Program-made: the position numbers and the translations under genes
Notes under the pieces: model-generated
What the model saw: the letters and a program-made list of their open reading frames with translations, nothing else
What the model was told of the DNA's origin: nothing
Databases searched by the model: none
DNA from: Allobosea sp. OK403
Lineage (GTDB): Bacteria; Pseudomonadota; Alphaproteobacteria; Rhizobiales; Beijerinckiaceae
Direction of reading: 5' to 3'
NCBI RefSeq assembly: GCF_900113835.1
Contig: NZ_FOQV01000004.1
Span: 248,001 to 312,000, forward strand
Length of the DNA stretch: 64,000 bases
Part shown: positions 15,828-24,670 of the stretch, piece by piece
Numbering within the stretch: position 1 is the stretch's first letter
How the letters are laid out: each line of letters opens with the position of its first letter

Positions 15828-16499
15828 ATGGGCATGAATGCCGTCTACAACGGAGCCGAGGATTGCCCGCTGGTGATCCCTGTCTTCCCGCTGGCCGGCG
15901 CCCTGCTCCTGCCGCGCGGACAGATGCCGCTCAATATCTTCGAGCCGCGCTACCTCGCCATGGTCGATGACGCGATCCGCACGCATCGCGTCATCGGCAT
16001 GATCCAGCCCGAGCCCGAGACCGGTCGCCAGACCGGCGAGCCCGGCCTGCTCCAGGTCGGCTGCCTCGGGCGGATCACGCAATTCGCCGAGACCGGCGAC
16101 GACCGCTATGTGCTGACGCTGACCGGCATCAGCCGCTTCCGGATCGTCGAGGAGCTCTCGGTCAGCACGGCCTATCGCCAGGCCCGGATCTCCTATGATG
16201 ATTTCCTGATCGACTTCACCGCCCGGGCCGGCGAGGACGAGGTCGATCGCAACGGCCTGCTCAAGGCGCTGCGCGCCTTCGCCAAGGCCAATGAGCTCAA
16301 GATCGACTGGAAAGGCGTCAACGAGGCGCCCAACGAGGCCCTGGTCAACGCGCTCTCGATGATGTGCCCCTTCGGCCCGCGCGAAAAACAGGCGCTGCTG
16401 GAGGCGCCCAGCCTGAAGAACCGCGCCGAGGTGCTGGTCGCGATCACCGAGATCGAGATCGCGCGCGGCGGCGGCGCCCCGGAGACCACGCTGCAGTGA
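15828..16499 (+). CDS. Lon substrate-binding-domain (LonN) protein
   Basis: 223 residues covering only the N-terminal Lon domain, without AAA or protease parts. Features are IPVFPLAGALLLPRGQMPLNIFEPRY at the start (20-40 region), GCLGRITQF and LTGISRFRI. Stand-alone LonN proteins are widespread; their exact role is unsettled, probably substrate binding in protein quality control. AAGGAG lies 9 bases before 15828. It sits after cnoX in the same direction, and its stop overlaps the GTG start of the MFS gene, so the three form an operon. Confidence 0.88.
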   Translation: MGMNAVYNGAEDCPLVIPVFPLAGALLLPRGQMPLNIFEPRYLAMVDDAIRTHRVIGMIQPEPETGRQTGEPGLLQVGCLGRITQFAETGDDRYVLTLTGISRFRIVEELSVSTAYRQARISYDDFLIDFTARAGEDEVDRNGLLKALRAFAKANELKIDWKGVNEAPNEALVNALSMMCPFGPREKQALLEAPSLKNRAEVLVAITEIEIARGGGAPETTLQ

Positions 16500-17893
16500 A
16501 CCTGGCCGTCAAGAGCGCGGATGCGCAGCCCATCAGCTATCCGCCCCGCCGCGCCGTCACGGCCTGGCTGTTCTTCGATTGGGCGGCCCAACCCTTCTTC
16601 ACCCTGATCACGACCTTCGTCTTCGCGCCCTTCTTCGCGGCGGCGCTGGCCTCGGACCCGATCGAGGGCCAGGCGCTCTGGGGCTATGCGACCGGCTTTG
16701 CCGGCTTCTGCATCGCCCTGCTCTCGCCGCTGCTCGGCGGCATCGCCGACCGCACCGGCCCGCGCAAACCCTGGATCGCGACTTTCGGGGCGCTGCTGGT
16801 GCTGGGCTCCGGCATGCTCTGGTTTGCTGTGCCGGGCTCTAGCTCGGCGGTGCCGATCGCGCTTGCAGGCTTCGTCATCGCCACGATCGGCGCCGAATTC
16901 GCCACCACCTTCAACAATGCGATGATGACGCGGCTGGTGCCGCCGGAGCGGCTGGGCTGGCTCTCGGGCACCGGCTGGGCGATCGGCTATCTCGGCGGCC
17001 TGCTGTCCCTGGCGATCACGCTCGCCTTGCTTGCCGCCGACCCGCAGACCGGCAAGACCCTGGCAGGGCTGACGCCGATCCTGGGTCTCGACGCCGCCGC
17101 CCGCGAGGGCGACCGCTTCTCCGGACCGCTGACCGCGCTCTGGTTCATCATCTTCGTCGCGCCGATGTTCTGGCTGACGCCGGATTCGGCCAAGACTGGC
17201 ATGCGGCTTGGCGAAGCGGCCAAGGGCGGCGTCGGCCGGCTGAAGGCGACGCTCGCCGAATTGCCGCGCCTGCCCTCGCTCGGCCGCTTCCTGCTCGCCA
17301 ATATGATCTATCAGGATGCGCTGGTAGCGCTCTTCGCCTTTGGCGGCATCTACGCCGCCGGCGTCTTCGGCTGGCAGACCATCGAGCTCGGCATCTTCGG
17401 CATCCTGCTCACCGTCACCGGCACGCTCGGCGCCTGGCTCGGCGGCAAACTCGACGATGCGATCGGCGGCAAGCCCGTGGTGCTGGGCGCGATCGCCTGC
17501 CTGCTGCTCGCCTGCCTCGGCATCCTCTCGCTCGGGCTCGACCATATCCTCTTCGTCATCCCTGCCGCTCCCGCCACTGCAGGCGACGGCCTCTTCGCCT
17601 CGCTGCCGGAGCGGGTCTATCTTGGCCTCGGCCTGCTGATCGGCCTCGTCGCCGGCCCCTTGCAGGCCTCCTCGCGCAGCCTGATGGCGCGGATCGCGCC
17701 CGAAGGCCGCGTCGGCGAGTTCTTCGGGCTGTTTGCGCTCTCGGGGAAGGTCACATCCTTCCTGGGGCCGACGCTGGTGGCGCTGGCGACGACGATCTTC
17801 GACAGCCAGCGCGCGGGCCTCGCCGTACTGATCGCCTTCTTCCTGGCCGGCGGGGTGCTGCTGGCCGGCGTCAACGTGAAACGCGGACTGTAG
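16496..17893 (+). CDS. MFS transporter, UMF1/Atg22-like
   Basis: 465 residues with about 12 hydrophobic helices. The opening AWLFFDWAAQPFFTLITTFVFAPFFA is the typical UMF1/Atg22-like signature with an FDWA box, and the loop GGIADRTGPRKPWI is the MFS motif A. I choose the GTG at 16496 because it overlaps the preceding TGA (GTGA) and the protein then begins just before the first helix. These exporters are linked to amino-acid efflux in fungi; the bacterial substrate is unknown. Third gene of the cnoX operon. Confidence 0.85.
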   Translation: MNLAVKSADAQPISYPPRRAVTAWLFFDWAAQPFFTLITTFVFAPFFAAALASDPIEGQALWGYATGFAGFCIALLSPLLGGIADRTGPRKPWIATFGALLVLGSGMLWFAVPGSSSAVPIALAGFVIATIGAEFATTFNNAMMTRLVPPERLGWLSGTGWAIGYLGGLLSLAITLALLAADPQTGKTLAGLTPILGLDAAAREGDRFSGPLTALWFIIFVAPMFWLTPDSAKTGMRLGEAAKGGVGRLKATLAELPRLPSLGRFLLANMIYQDALVALFAFGGIYAAGVFGWQTIELGIFGILLTVTGTLGAWLGGKLDDAIGGKPVVLGAIACLLLACLGILSLGLDHILFVIPAAPATAGDGLFASLPERVYLGLGLLIGLVAGPLQASSRSLMARIAPEGRVGEFFGLFALSGKVTSFLGPTLVALATTIFDSQRAGLAVLIAFFLAGGVLLAGVNVKRGL

Positions 17894-17898
17894 GGCGC

Positions 17899-18028
17899 AT
17901 GTCATTCCGGGGCGGCCCGGAGGGCCGAACCCGGAACCCATGACGGGGTACGATGTCGACCGGCCTCGATCGCGAGCCCGGTCGTGGGTTCCGGGTTCAG
18001 GCGCTGCGCGCCTGCCCCGGAATGACAT
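17899..18028. repeat. GTCATTCCGGG-family inverted repeat (copy 1)
   Basis: ATGTCATTCCGGGGC at 17899-17913 mirrors GCCCCGGAATGACAT at 18014-18028; inner arms around GAACCCGGAACCCA and TGGGTTCCGGGTTC are also complementary. It fills the space between two convergent genes and may act as a bidirectional terminator. Confidence 0.85.
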
Positions 18029-18031
18029 CCC

Positions 18032-19468
18032 TCACCGCACCAGGATGTTGCGGAACTGCCAGGGATCGCTCTCGTCGATATCCTCGGGGAAGAAGCCCGG
18101 GCGGTTGTCGAGCGGCGTCCAGTCGGTATAGGCGCCGGTGACCGGCCCGAGATAGGGCAATTGCACCTCGAGGCAGCGGCGGAAGTCCATCTCGTCGGCC
18201 TCGACGATGCCGGCATTCGGGTTTTCCAGCGCCCAGACCATGCCGGCGAGCACGGCCGAGGTCACCTGCATGCCCGTGGCGTTCTGGTAAGGAGCGATCC
18301 GGCGCGTCTCCTCGACGGAGAGCTGCGAGCCATACCAATAGGCATTCTTGCCATGGCCGTAGAGCAGCACGCCGAGCTCGTCGATGCCGTCGACGATCTC
18401 GTCCTCCTCGAGGATGTGCTGCTCCTCCTGCACCTGCCCTGCATTGCCGAACATCTCGTGCAGCGAGAGCACGGCGTCATTGGCCGGGTGATAGGCGTAA
18501 TGGCAGGTCGGCCGGTAGACCGGCTTGCCCGCCTCGTCGCGCACGGTGAAATAATCCGCGATCGAGATCGACTCGTTATGGGTCACCAGGAAGCCGTATT
18601 GCGGCCCCGGCGTCGGGCACCAGCTCCGGACGCGGGTGTTGGCGCCGGGCTGGAGCAGGTAGATCGCGGCCTTGCAGCCGACCTCATGCTCGCGGCCGTT
18701 CTCCGGCATCCAGGTCTCATGCGTGCCCCAGCCGAGCTCGGCCGGCTGCATGCCCTCGGAGACGAAGCCCTCGACCGACCAGGTGTTGACGAAGACGCCA
18801 CGCGGCTTGGGGTGCTTGGCGCGCTGCGTATCGCGCTCGGCAATGTGGATGCCCTTGACGCCGACCTGCTGGGCGAGCTTGCCCCACTCCTCGCGGGTCT
18901 TGGGTTCGGGCGTCTGCAGGCCAAGATCGGCGGCGATGTTGAGCAGGCCCTGCTTGACGAACCAGGAGACCATGCCGGGGTTCGCCCCGCAGCAGGAAAC
19001 CGCCGTGGTCGTGCCGGCCGGGCGGGCATGCTTGGCGCCGATCGTCGCCTCGCGCAGCGCATAGTTGGAGCGCTCGGCCGCGCCCTTGCTGTGGTCGAAA
19101 TAGAAACCGAGCCAGGGCTCGTTGACGGTGTCGATATAGAGGGCGCCGAGATCGGAGCAGAACTGCATGATGTCGAGCGAGCCGGTATCGACCGACAGGT
19201 TGACGCAGAAGCCCTGGCCGCCGCCGATCGTGAGCAGCGGCTCCAGCAGCGTCTTGTAGTTGTCCTGCGTCACCGCCTCCTGGATGAAGCGGATGCCACG
19301 CTCGTCGAGCAGGTCACGATCAGCATCATCGGGCGCGATCACCACGAAGCGCGACCGGTCGTACTCGAAATGCCGCTCGATCAGCGGCAGCGTGCCGCGG
19401 CCGATGGAGCCGAAGCCGATCATCACGATCGGGCCGGTGATCTTTCCGTGTACAGGCCAGTTGCTCAT
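18032..19468 (-). CDS. hss: Homospermidine synthase
   Basis: 478 residues, full length. The N-terminal Rossmann segment IVMIGFGSIGRGTLPLI binds NAD, and the body carries the saccharopine-dehydrogenase-like fold (VNLSVDTGSLDIMQFCSDLG, YIDTVNEPWLGFYF, CCGANPGMVSWFVKQ). The enzyme makes sym-homospermidine from putrescine in the cytoplasm. A type III ornithine decarboxylase, the likely putrescine source, lies 5.2 kb away on the same strand at 24671-25816, an arrangement seen in other Rhizobiales. A GGAGA site precedes the ATG. Confidence 0.95.
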   Translation of the reverse strand: MSNWPVHGKITGPIVMIGFGSIGRGTLPLIERHFEYDRSRFVVIAPDDADRDLLDERGIRFIQEAVTQDNYKTLLEPLLTIGGGQGFCVNLSVDTGSLDIMQFCSDLGALYIDTVNEPWLGFYFDHSKGAAERSNYALREATIGAKHARPAGTTTAVSCCGANPGMVSWFVKQGLLNIAADLGLQTPEPKTREEWGKLAQQVGVKGIHIAERDTQRAKHPKPRGVFVNTWSVEGFVSEGMQPAELGWGTHETWMPENGREHEVGCKAAIYLLQPGANTRVRSWCPTPGPQYGFLVTHNESISIADYFTVRDEAGKPVYRPTCHYAYHPANDAVLSLHEMFGNAGQVQEEQHILEEDEIVDGIDELGVLLYGHGKNAYWYGSQLSVEETRRIAPYQNATGMQVTSAVLAGMVWALENPNAGIVEADEMDFRRCLEVQLPYLGPVTGAYTDWTPLDNRPGFFPEDIDESDPWQFRNILVR

Positions 19469-19583
19469 TCTCGGGTTGTCTCCTTCGCGATTACGCGTCG
19501 TTGGTGGAAATGGCCGTGCATGGCCATCGCCGGCTCGTAGGGGGGAAGCGCGCCTTGAGTCAAATCATGACAGGCCGGCTTTG

Positions 19584-19632
19584 CGAGAGCCGGATACGAA
19601 AAACCGGTTCCCACTTTTTCGCATCCTGCTCT
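19584..19632. repeat. ACCGGTT-core palindromic repeat
   Basis: The GAAAAACCGGTTCCCACTTT core is followed by TTCGCATCCTGCTCT. Its right end supplies the first bases of the TAG stop of the phosphodiesterase gene. Confidence 0.8.
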
Positions 19633-20458
19633 AATGGGCTCCGGGATAATCGGCATCGAGCACGAAGGGATAAGGCCCCGCGAAACGCTCGACATAAGCC
19701 GTGTGACTGACGAAGCCCGCGCCCTCGCGCCAGCTATGCAGCAGATAGGCCGCCGGCTCCATATGGAAAGTCGCCGCACCGTCATCGCTCAGATCGAGCG
19801 TCACCTGATGCGTCACGCTGGGCGCGATCTGCGCGATGGTGCCGGCAAAGCGCGTCACGATCGGCCGGTGGTGATGGCCGCAGACGATGCGCTCGACATT
19901 GGGATGGCGCGCGACGATGGCGGCGAAATCCGCCGCGCCCTCGAGCAGGCGGATGGCATCCATATGCGCGATGCCGCAATCGAAGGGCGGATGGTGCATG
20001 AAGATCGCCACCGGCTTGCCGTTCGCCTCGGCGAGCGCCCGTTCGAGCACGGCAAGCCGCGCCGAGCAGAGCCCGCCAAAGCTCTGCCCCGGCACCAGCG
20101 TGTCCAAGCCGATCAGGCGCATCGGCCCGAGATCGGCGACGAACTGGATGAAGCCGCCATCGCGCACGGTGTGCGGATCGAGCTTCAGCCCGGCGAGCAG
20201 CGTCTCGCGACGATCATGATTGCCCGGCAGCAGCAGAATCGGCATGTCGAGCCGGCTCAGCAAGCTCTGCAGCAACTCATATTCCTCGGCCAGCCCGCAA
20301 TCCGTCAGGTCCCCGGTGATGACGAGGACGTCGGGGCGCGGCCGTAAGGCGGCTACCGCATCGAGCGCGCGTTCGGTCAGCGCATTGGTCTCGGAGACGC
20401 GATAGGCCGGCTTGCCGCGCGGGCGGATATGCAGGTCGGTGATATGGGCGATGAGCAT
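19631..20458 (-). CDS. Calcineurin-like phosphodiesterase (CpdA/GpdQ-like)
   Basis: 275 residues with a complete binuclear metallophosphoesterase motif set: ITDLHI near residue 5, VITGDLTDCG, LLPGNHDRR, MHHPPFD and VCGHHHRPI. I start at 20458 (MLIAHITDLH) because the first beta strand begins there; the longer frame adds a non-homologous leader from the upstream repeat. These enzymes cleave cyclic nucleotides or glycerophosphodiesters. It follows a Ugp-like transporter in the same direction, which favours a glycerophosphodiester role (inference). Confidence 0.87.
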   Translation of the reverse strand: MLIAHITDLHIRPRGKPAYRVSETNALTERALDAVAALRPRPDVLVITGDLTDCGLAEEYELLQSLLSRLDMPILLLPGNHDRRETLLAGLKLDPHTVRDGGFIQFVADLGPMRLIGLDTLVPGQSFGGLCSARLAVLERALAEANGKPVAIFMHHPPFDCGIAHMDAIRLLEGAADFAAIVARHPNVERIVCGHHHRPIVTRFAGTIAQIAPSVTHQVTLDLSDDGAATFHMEPAAYLLHSWREGAGFVSHTAYVERFAGPYPFVLDADYPGAH

Positions 20459-20482
20459 GGCTGGTCTCTGAGATGGCAGATC

Positions 20483-20578
20483 CGCCGTCATGGTCGGGCT
20501 TGTCCCGACCATCCACGTCTTCATCTGCCGAGGGTGGTGTTCAAGACGTGGATGCTCGCCACAAGGGCGAGCATGACA
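20483..20578. repeat. Composite inverted repeat
   Basis: Contains the hairpin TGGTCGGG-CTTG-TCCCGACCA and a wider pair ATCCACGTCTT / AAGACGTGGAT, ending in GCGAGCATGACA. It resembles the GTCAT-bounded repeats elsewhere in the window. Confidence 0.7.
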
Positions 20579-20600
20579 GTTGTGCGCGGGAAGACCGAGC

Positions 20601-21932
20601 TCAGTTCGTCGGCAGCTTCAGCGCGGTCTGCTCGACATAAGGCCGCATGACCTCGTCGGCGGTCTTCTGCGCCGCGACCAGCGCCTCCTTCGGCGACTTC
20701 TTGCCGGAGAGCACCGCCTGCAATTCGTCCTCGATCGCCTTGCGGACGGGGACGGTCTTGTAGGTCGCGAACCACGGCTTGGCGAAGGCGAGCTGGTCGA
20801 CCGCCACCTGCGCATCGGGGTTCTTCGCCATGAAGGCCTTCATGTCGGGCAGGTCATAGGCCTTCATATTGGGCGCGAAATAGCCGGTGGCGCGGCTCCA
20901 CCAGCCGGACTTCTCGGGTGCCGTCATCCAGGTGATCAGCGTCCAGGCCGCCTTCTTGCGGGCCTCCTCGACGCCGGTCGGGATCACCAGCGAAGCGCCG
21001 CCGATCGGCACCTGGTTGCGAACGTTCTTCGGCACGAAGGCGACCTTGTAAGGGAACTTCGCATTGCTGCGGATATAGGTCAGCGAACCCGTCGACTGCA
21101 GCATCATCGAGGTCTGGCCGGAGAGGAAGGCGGCCGAGACCGCGCCGCCGGCCTGCACGCCGGGCGGATGCGCCTTCTGCTTGGTGACGAGGTCCGACCA
21201 GAAGGTCAGGGCGCCCAGCGTCGAGGGCGCGTCGTAATAGACCTCGCCCGCATAATCGAGATTGAACCAGCGCCCGCCATTGGAATAGGTCAGCGCCTGC
21301 AGCAGCCAGCCGCCGGTGTCGTAATTCGACGGCGCCATCACGCCCCAGCGGGTGACGCGGTCGCCCTCGCGCTTGGTCAGCTTCTTGGCGGCCTCGGCGA
21401 ACTCCTCCCAGGTCTTGGGCGGGTTTTCCGGATCGAGGCCGGCTTCCTTGAAATGCTCGGCATTGATGTAGAGCAGCGGCGTCGAATTGTGGAAGGGCAC
21501 GCCATAGACCGAGCGGTCGATCACGGCGTTGCCGTAGAGCGCCGGGAAGAACTGGCCCATGAACTCGTCATTGCTCTTGCCGTCGGCCTTGACCAGATCG
21601 TCGAGCTTCTGGATCTCGCCCTCGATCTTGAGATCGAGCAGGAAGTTCGCTGACATGATCGCCGCCGCCGGCGGCTTGCCGGCCTTCATCGCGGCGCGGG
21701 TCTTGATCAGCGTCTCGTCATAGCTGCCGGTATAGACCGGCGTCGCCTTGATCGCGGGATGCGTCTCGTTGAACTCCTTGATCATGGTGGCCATGTCGCG
21801 GGCGAGCTGCCCGTCGACCGGAACCGGGAAGAACAATTCAATCTCGGTGGGAGCCTGCGCGAAAGCCGGAGAGAGCGCGAAGCTCGCGGCGAAGGCCGCG
21901 CCTGCGAGGACGGAGCGACGGGTGGTCGTCAT
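20601..21932 (-). CDS. ABC transporter substrate-binding protein, UgpB-like (SBP family 1)
   Basis: 443 residues. The signal peptide MTTTRRSVLAGAAFAASFAL...AFAQ has a twin-arginine look. The mature protein has the sugar-binding-protein pattern IELFFPVPVDGQLARDMATM, VYTGSYDETLIKTRAAM, GVPFHNSTPLLYINAEHF and ALTFWSDLVTKQK, most like glycerol-3-phosphate/glycerophosphodiester binders (UgpB). It is the third gene after two permeases, with a phosphodiesterase downstream. Substrate by analogy only. Confidence 0.85.
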   Translation of the reverse strand: MTTTRRSVLAGAAFAASFALSPAFAQAPTEIELFFPVPVDGQLARDMATMIKEFNETHPAIKATPVYTGSYDETLIKTRAAMKAGKPPAAAIMSANFLLDLKIEGEIQKLDDLVKADGKSNDEFMGQFFPALYGNAVIDRSVYGVPFHNSTPLLYINAEHFKEAGLDPENPPKTWEEFAEAAKKLTKREGDRVTRWGVMAPSNYDTGGWLLQALTYSNGGRWFNLDYAGEVYYDAPSTLGALTFWSDLVTKQKAHPPGVQAGGAVSAAFLSGQTSMMLQSTGSLTYIRSNAKFPYKVAFVPKNVRNQVPIGGASLVIPTGVEEARKKAAWTLITWMTAPEKSGWWSRATGYFAPNMKAYDLPDMKAFMAKNPDAQVAVDQLAFAKPWFATYKTVPVRKAIEDELQAVLSGKKSPKEALVAAQKTADEVMRPYVEQTALKLPTN

Positions 21933-21944
21933 GTTGGCTACCTT

Positions 21945-22778
21945 TTACTTGATACCGGATGAGACGAAGGAATTGACGAAGGCGCGCTGGAACAGCGCAA
22001 AGGCGATCAGCAGCGGCGCGCTCACCATGAGCGTGCCGGCCGCGATGACGCCCCAGGCCTGCGCGCCCTCGGCGCCGCGCGTGAAGGTCGCGAGCCCGAC
22101 GGTGAGCGGGCGCAGATCAGGCGAATTGATCACCATCAGCGGCCAGAGGAACTCGTTCCAATGCGCGGTGACGGAGACGATCGAGAAGGCGATCAGCGAG
22201 GGCTTCGCCAGGGGCAGATAGATGAAGCCGATGCGCTGCCAGACATTGGCGCCGTCGATCAGCGCCGCATCCTCGAGCTCGCGCGGGATCACCTTGAAGG
22301 CCTGGCGCATCAGGAAGGTGCCGAAGGCCGAGGCGAAATAGGGCGCCATCACGCCAAGCAGCGTGTCGTAGAGCCCGAGCTTGGCGACCATCACCAGATT
22401 GGGCACCATCAGCACGACCGGCGCGAGCATGAGCTGGAGCAGGAAGAGATAGAAGCAGAGCGTGCGGCCGGGAAACTCGATCCGCGCGAAGACATAGCCG
22501 GCTAATGTCACCGTGACGAGCTGGACGGCGAGGATGCCGAAGCTGATGATCATGGTGTTCAGCGTGTAGCGCGGGAAATCGGCCGAGCTCCAGGCCTCGG
22601 CGAAATTGGCCAGCGTCGGGATGTAGCGCGGCACCAAAGAGGCCATGCCGGCCCCCATGCTCTCGGGATTGAAGGCCGCGACCAGCATCCAGATGAAGGG
22701 CACCATCCAGAGCGCCGCGATGGCGAGCGTCGCGCCATAGCCGAGCCTGGGCGAGATCTCGCGATTGGCGACGCTCAT
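21945..22778 (-). CDS. ABC transporter permease, UgpE/MalG-like
   Basis: 277 residues and six hydrophobic helices. The EAA loop region ELEDAALIDGANVWQRIGFI contacts the ATPase. Its start overlaps the stop of the upstream permease by 4 bases, and the binding protein follows after 12 bases. The C terminus QRAFVNSFVSSGIK is typical of the family. Part of the Ugp-like importer. Confidence 0.9.
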   Translation of the reverse strand: MSVANREISPRLGYGATLAIAALWMVPFIWMLVAAFNPESMGAGMASLVPRYIPTLANFAEAWSSADFPRYTLNTMIISFGILAVQLVTVTLAGYVFARIEFPGRTLCFYLFLLQLMLAPVVLMVPNLVMVAKLGLYDTLLGVMAPYFASAFGTFLMRQAFKVIPRELEDAALIDGANVWQRIGFIYLPLAKPSLIAFSIVSVTAHWNEFLWPLMVINSPDLRPLTVGLATFTRGAEGAQAWGVIAAGTLMVSAPLLIAFALFQRAFVNSFVSSGIK

Positions 22779-23713
22779 GCCTCGCGCTCCCCGAAGGAGC
22801 GTTCGAGCGTGCGCAGCGAGGAGGCGGTGATGGCAAGCAGCAGCGCCAGCATCACCAGCGTGCCCGCCGCGGCGCGGCCGGCGTCATAGCTCTCGACCGC
22901 CTGCTGATAGACATAGAACAGCAGGAGATTGGTCGAATCCGACGGCCCGCCCTTGGTCAGCACGAAGACATGGTCGACCTGCGTCACCACATTGAGCAGG
23001 CCGATGACCAGCACGAAGCCGATCGTCGGCTTGAGATAGGGCAGCGTGATGTAGCGCAGGCGCTGCCAGGGGCCGGCGCCGTCGAGGATCGCCGCCTCAT
23101 AGGCGTCCGCCGGCACGGCCTGGAGGCCCGCCAGGAAGAACAGCATGTAGTAGCCGGCATTCTTCCAGATCGTCAGGCCCATGATCGAGTAGAGCGCGAC
23201 ATCGGGATCGCCGAGCCAGTTCGGCCCGCTCAAGGCGAGCTTGGCGAGGTGGTAATCGAGCAGCCCGACATTGGGCAGGAACAGGAACAGGAAGATCGAG
23301 GCCGCAGCGACCAGCGGGATCAGCACCGGCAGGAAGAACAGCGCCCGCAGCAGCGTATTGACCCGGTTCGACTTGGCCAGCGCCATGGCGAAGCCGAGCG
23401 CCAGGACGAGGCTCGGGACCACCGTACCGAAGGCATAGACCAGGTTGTTGGCCAGCGCCTTGCGGAAGGCCGCGTCGCCGAAGAGCTTGAGGAAGTTGTC
23501 GAGCCCGACATAGACCTGCGGGCCGCCGATCTTCTGCTGGTTGTGCAGCGCCTGCCAGGCCACCTCGACCACCGGCCAATAGGTGAACAGCGCCAGGAAC
23601 AGCAGCGAGGGCGAAAGCATCGCGAAGGCGAGCAGGGTCGTGCGCCGCGGCCGCCATTTCGCGACCCGCCACTGCGTTGCCATTCCCGTCACAAGTACCG
23701 CGTCCGCCATCAT
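22775..23713 (-). CDS. ABC transporter permease, UgpA/MalF-like
   Basis: About 312 residues. The first helix LLAFAMLSPSLLFLALFTYW and the EAA loop VPADAYEAAILDGAGPWQRL identify it. Several in-frame ATGs exist (23734, 23713, 23710 and one 27 bases further); I take 23713 because an AGGTGG sequence precedes it, but the site is very close and the choice is weak. First gene of the transporter operon; no ATPase gene is present nearby, so an ATPase encoded elsewhere must serve it. Confidence 0.87.
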   Translation of the reverse strand: MMADAVLVTGMATQWRVAKWRPRRTTLLAFAMLSPSLLFLALFTYWPVVEVAWQALHNQQKIGGPQVYVGLDNFLKLFGDAAFRKALANNLVYAFGTVVPSLVLALGFAMALAKSNRVNTLLRALFFLPVLIPLVAAASIFLFLFLPNVGLLDYHLAKLALSGPNWLGDPDVALYSIMGLTIWKNAGYYMLFFLAGLQAVPADAYEAAILDGAGPWQRLRYITLPYLKPTIGFVLVIGLLNVVTQVDHVFVLTKGGPSDSTNLLLFYVYQQAVESYDAGRAAAGTLVMLALLLAITASSLRTLERSFGEREA

Positions 23714-23819
23714 CCCACCTTTGGCGGGGGTCATGGCGGCGACGGGCGACGAAGCCGCTACAGATCAATGACGAAACCATGACAGACCCGGCCAAAGGCC
23801 GGGTCCAAGTGGCTTATTT

Positions 23820-24371
23820 TCAGGCAGCGCGCCGGATCGGCTCCGCCAAGACCGGCACGGCCAGGACCGGCGCGGTGTCCAGACGCCCCGTCGCAGCCAG
23901 CATGCCCCTGGCGCCGGCGAGCGCGCCGTCGCGCAATTCGAGTGCGAGGAAGCGCTCGCGCTCCACCGGGCCCGGCATGGCGAGATCGCGCGTCAGCGCG
24001 GCGGAAAAGCCGAAGCGCTCGTAATAGGGCGCGTCGCCGACGAGCAGGATCGCGCCATGTCCACGGCAGGCCGTGCGCCAGATCACTTCCCGCATCATCG
24101 CCTTGCCGACGCCCTCGCCCTGGAGCTCAGGCGCGACGGCCAGCGGGCCGAGCAGCAGCACCGGGACACCGTCGGCCTCGACATGCCAGAGCCGCACGGT
24201 CGCGACGACGACGCCGTCGCGCTCGGCGATCAGGGCGAGACCCTGGGCCGGCAGCCGGCCCTCGCGCAGGCGCTCGCTCGACTTCGCCGCCCGGCGCTCG
24301 CCGAGGCACAGATCGAGCAGGGCCTCGCGGGCCGCGACATCGGAGGGGATTTCCTCGCGGATCGTGATCAT
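23820..24371 (-). CDS. GNAT-family N-acetyltransferase
   Basis: 183 residues. The acetyl-CoA site is in LGPLAVAPELQGEGVGKAMM near residue 85, followed by ILLVGDAPYYERFGFSAAL. The start at 24371 is set by GGAGG 6 bases upstream; the longer frame has no support. It lies between the Ugp-like operon and ornithine decarboxylase, all on the minus strand, and might acetylate polyamines, but the domain does not show its substrate. Confidence 0.87.
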   Translation of the reverse strand: MITIREEIPSDVAAREALLDLCLGERRAAKSSERLREGRLPAQGLALIAERDGVVVATVRLWHVEADGVPVLLLGPLAVAPELQGEGVGKAMMREVIWRTACRGHGAILLVGDAPYYERFGFSAALTRDLAMPGPVERERFLALELRDGALAGARGMLAATGRLDTAPVLAVPVLAEPIRRAA

Positions 24372-24619
24372 GACGCACCTCCGGCCGGAGCGCCTGCAAG
24401 ACAACCAAGGTTGCGCAGACCTTCCCGGCGCCGCGCGAACGCGGCCACAAATGGCAAACGATGTGGGATAGAGGGTCCGGCGGGAGCCACGGCCGCGACG
24501 CTCCCTTCTGGAGGCGCGGACGCTCCGCCCGAAATCGCTGGGCGGCCTGCCGCTCATGGCAGGGCGCTTCGCCGGACCCGATTGGTGAGGGGCGCGGGAT
24601 ACGCGCCCCTAGTTCAGGT

Positions 24620-24667
24620 GCATGATGTGGTCCGAAAACCGGTTCCCACTTTTCGGCATCATGCTCT
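24620..24667. repeat. ACCGGTT-core palindromic repeat
   Basis: GCATGATG at the left pairs with CATCATGC at the right, around GAAAACCGGTTCCCACTTTT. It sits directly after the stop of ornithine decarboxylase and could end its transcript. Confidence 0.8.
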
Positions 24668-24670
24668 GCG

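Noticed and set aside
16193-18028. 611-codon frame opposite the Lon-N and MFS genes
   Set aside because: Low-complexity Arg/Glu/Gln/Gly product; antisense to two well-supported genes.
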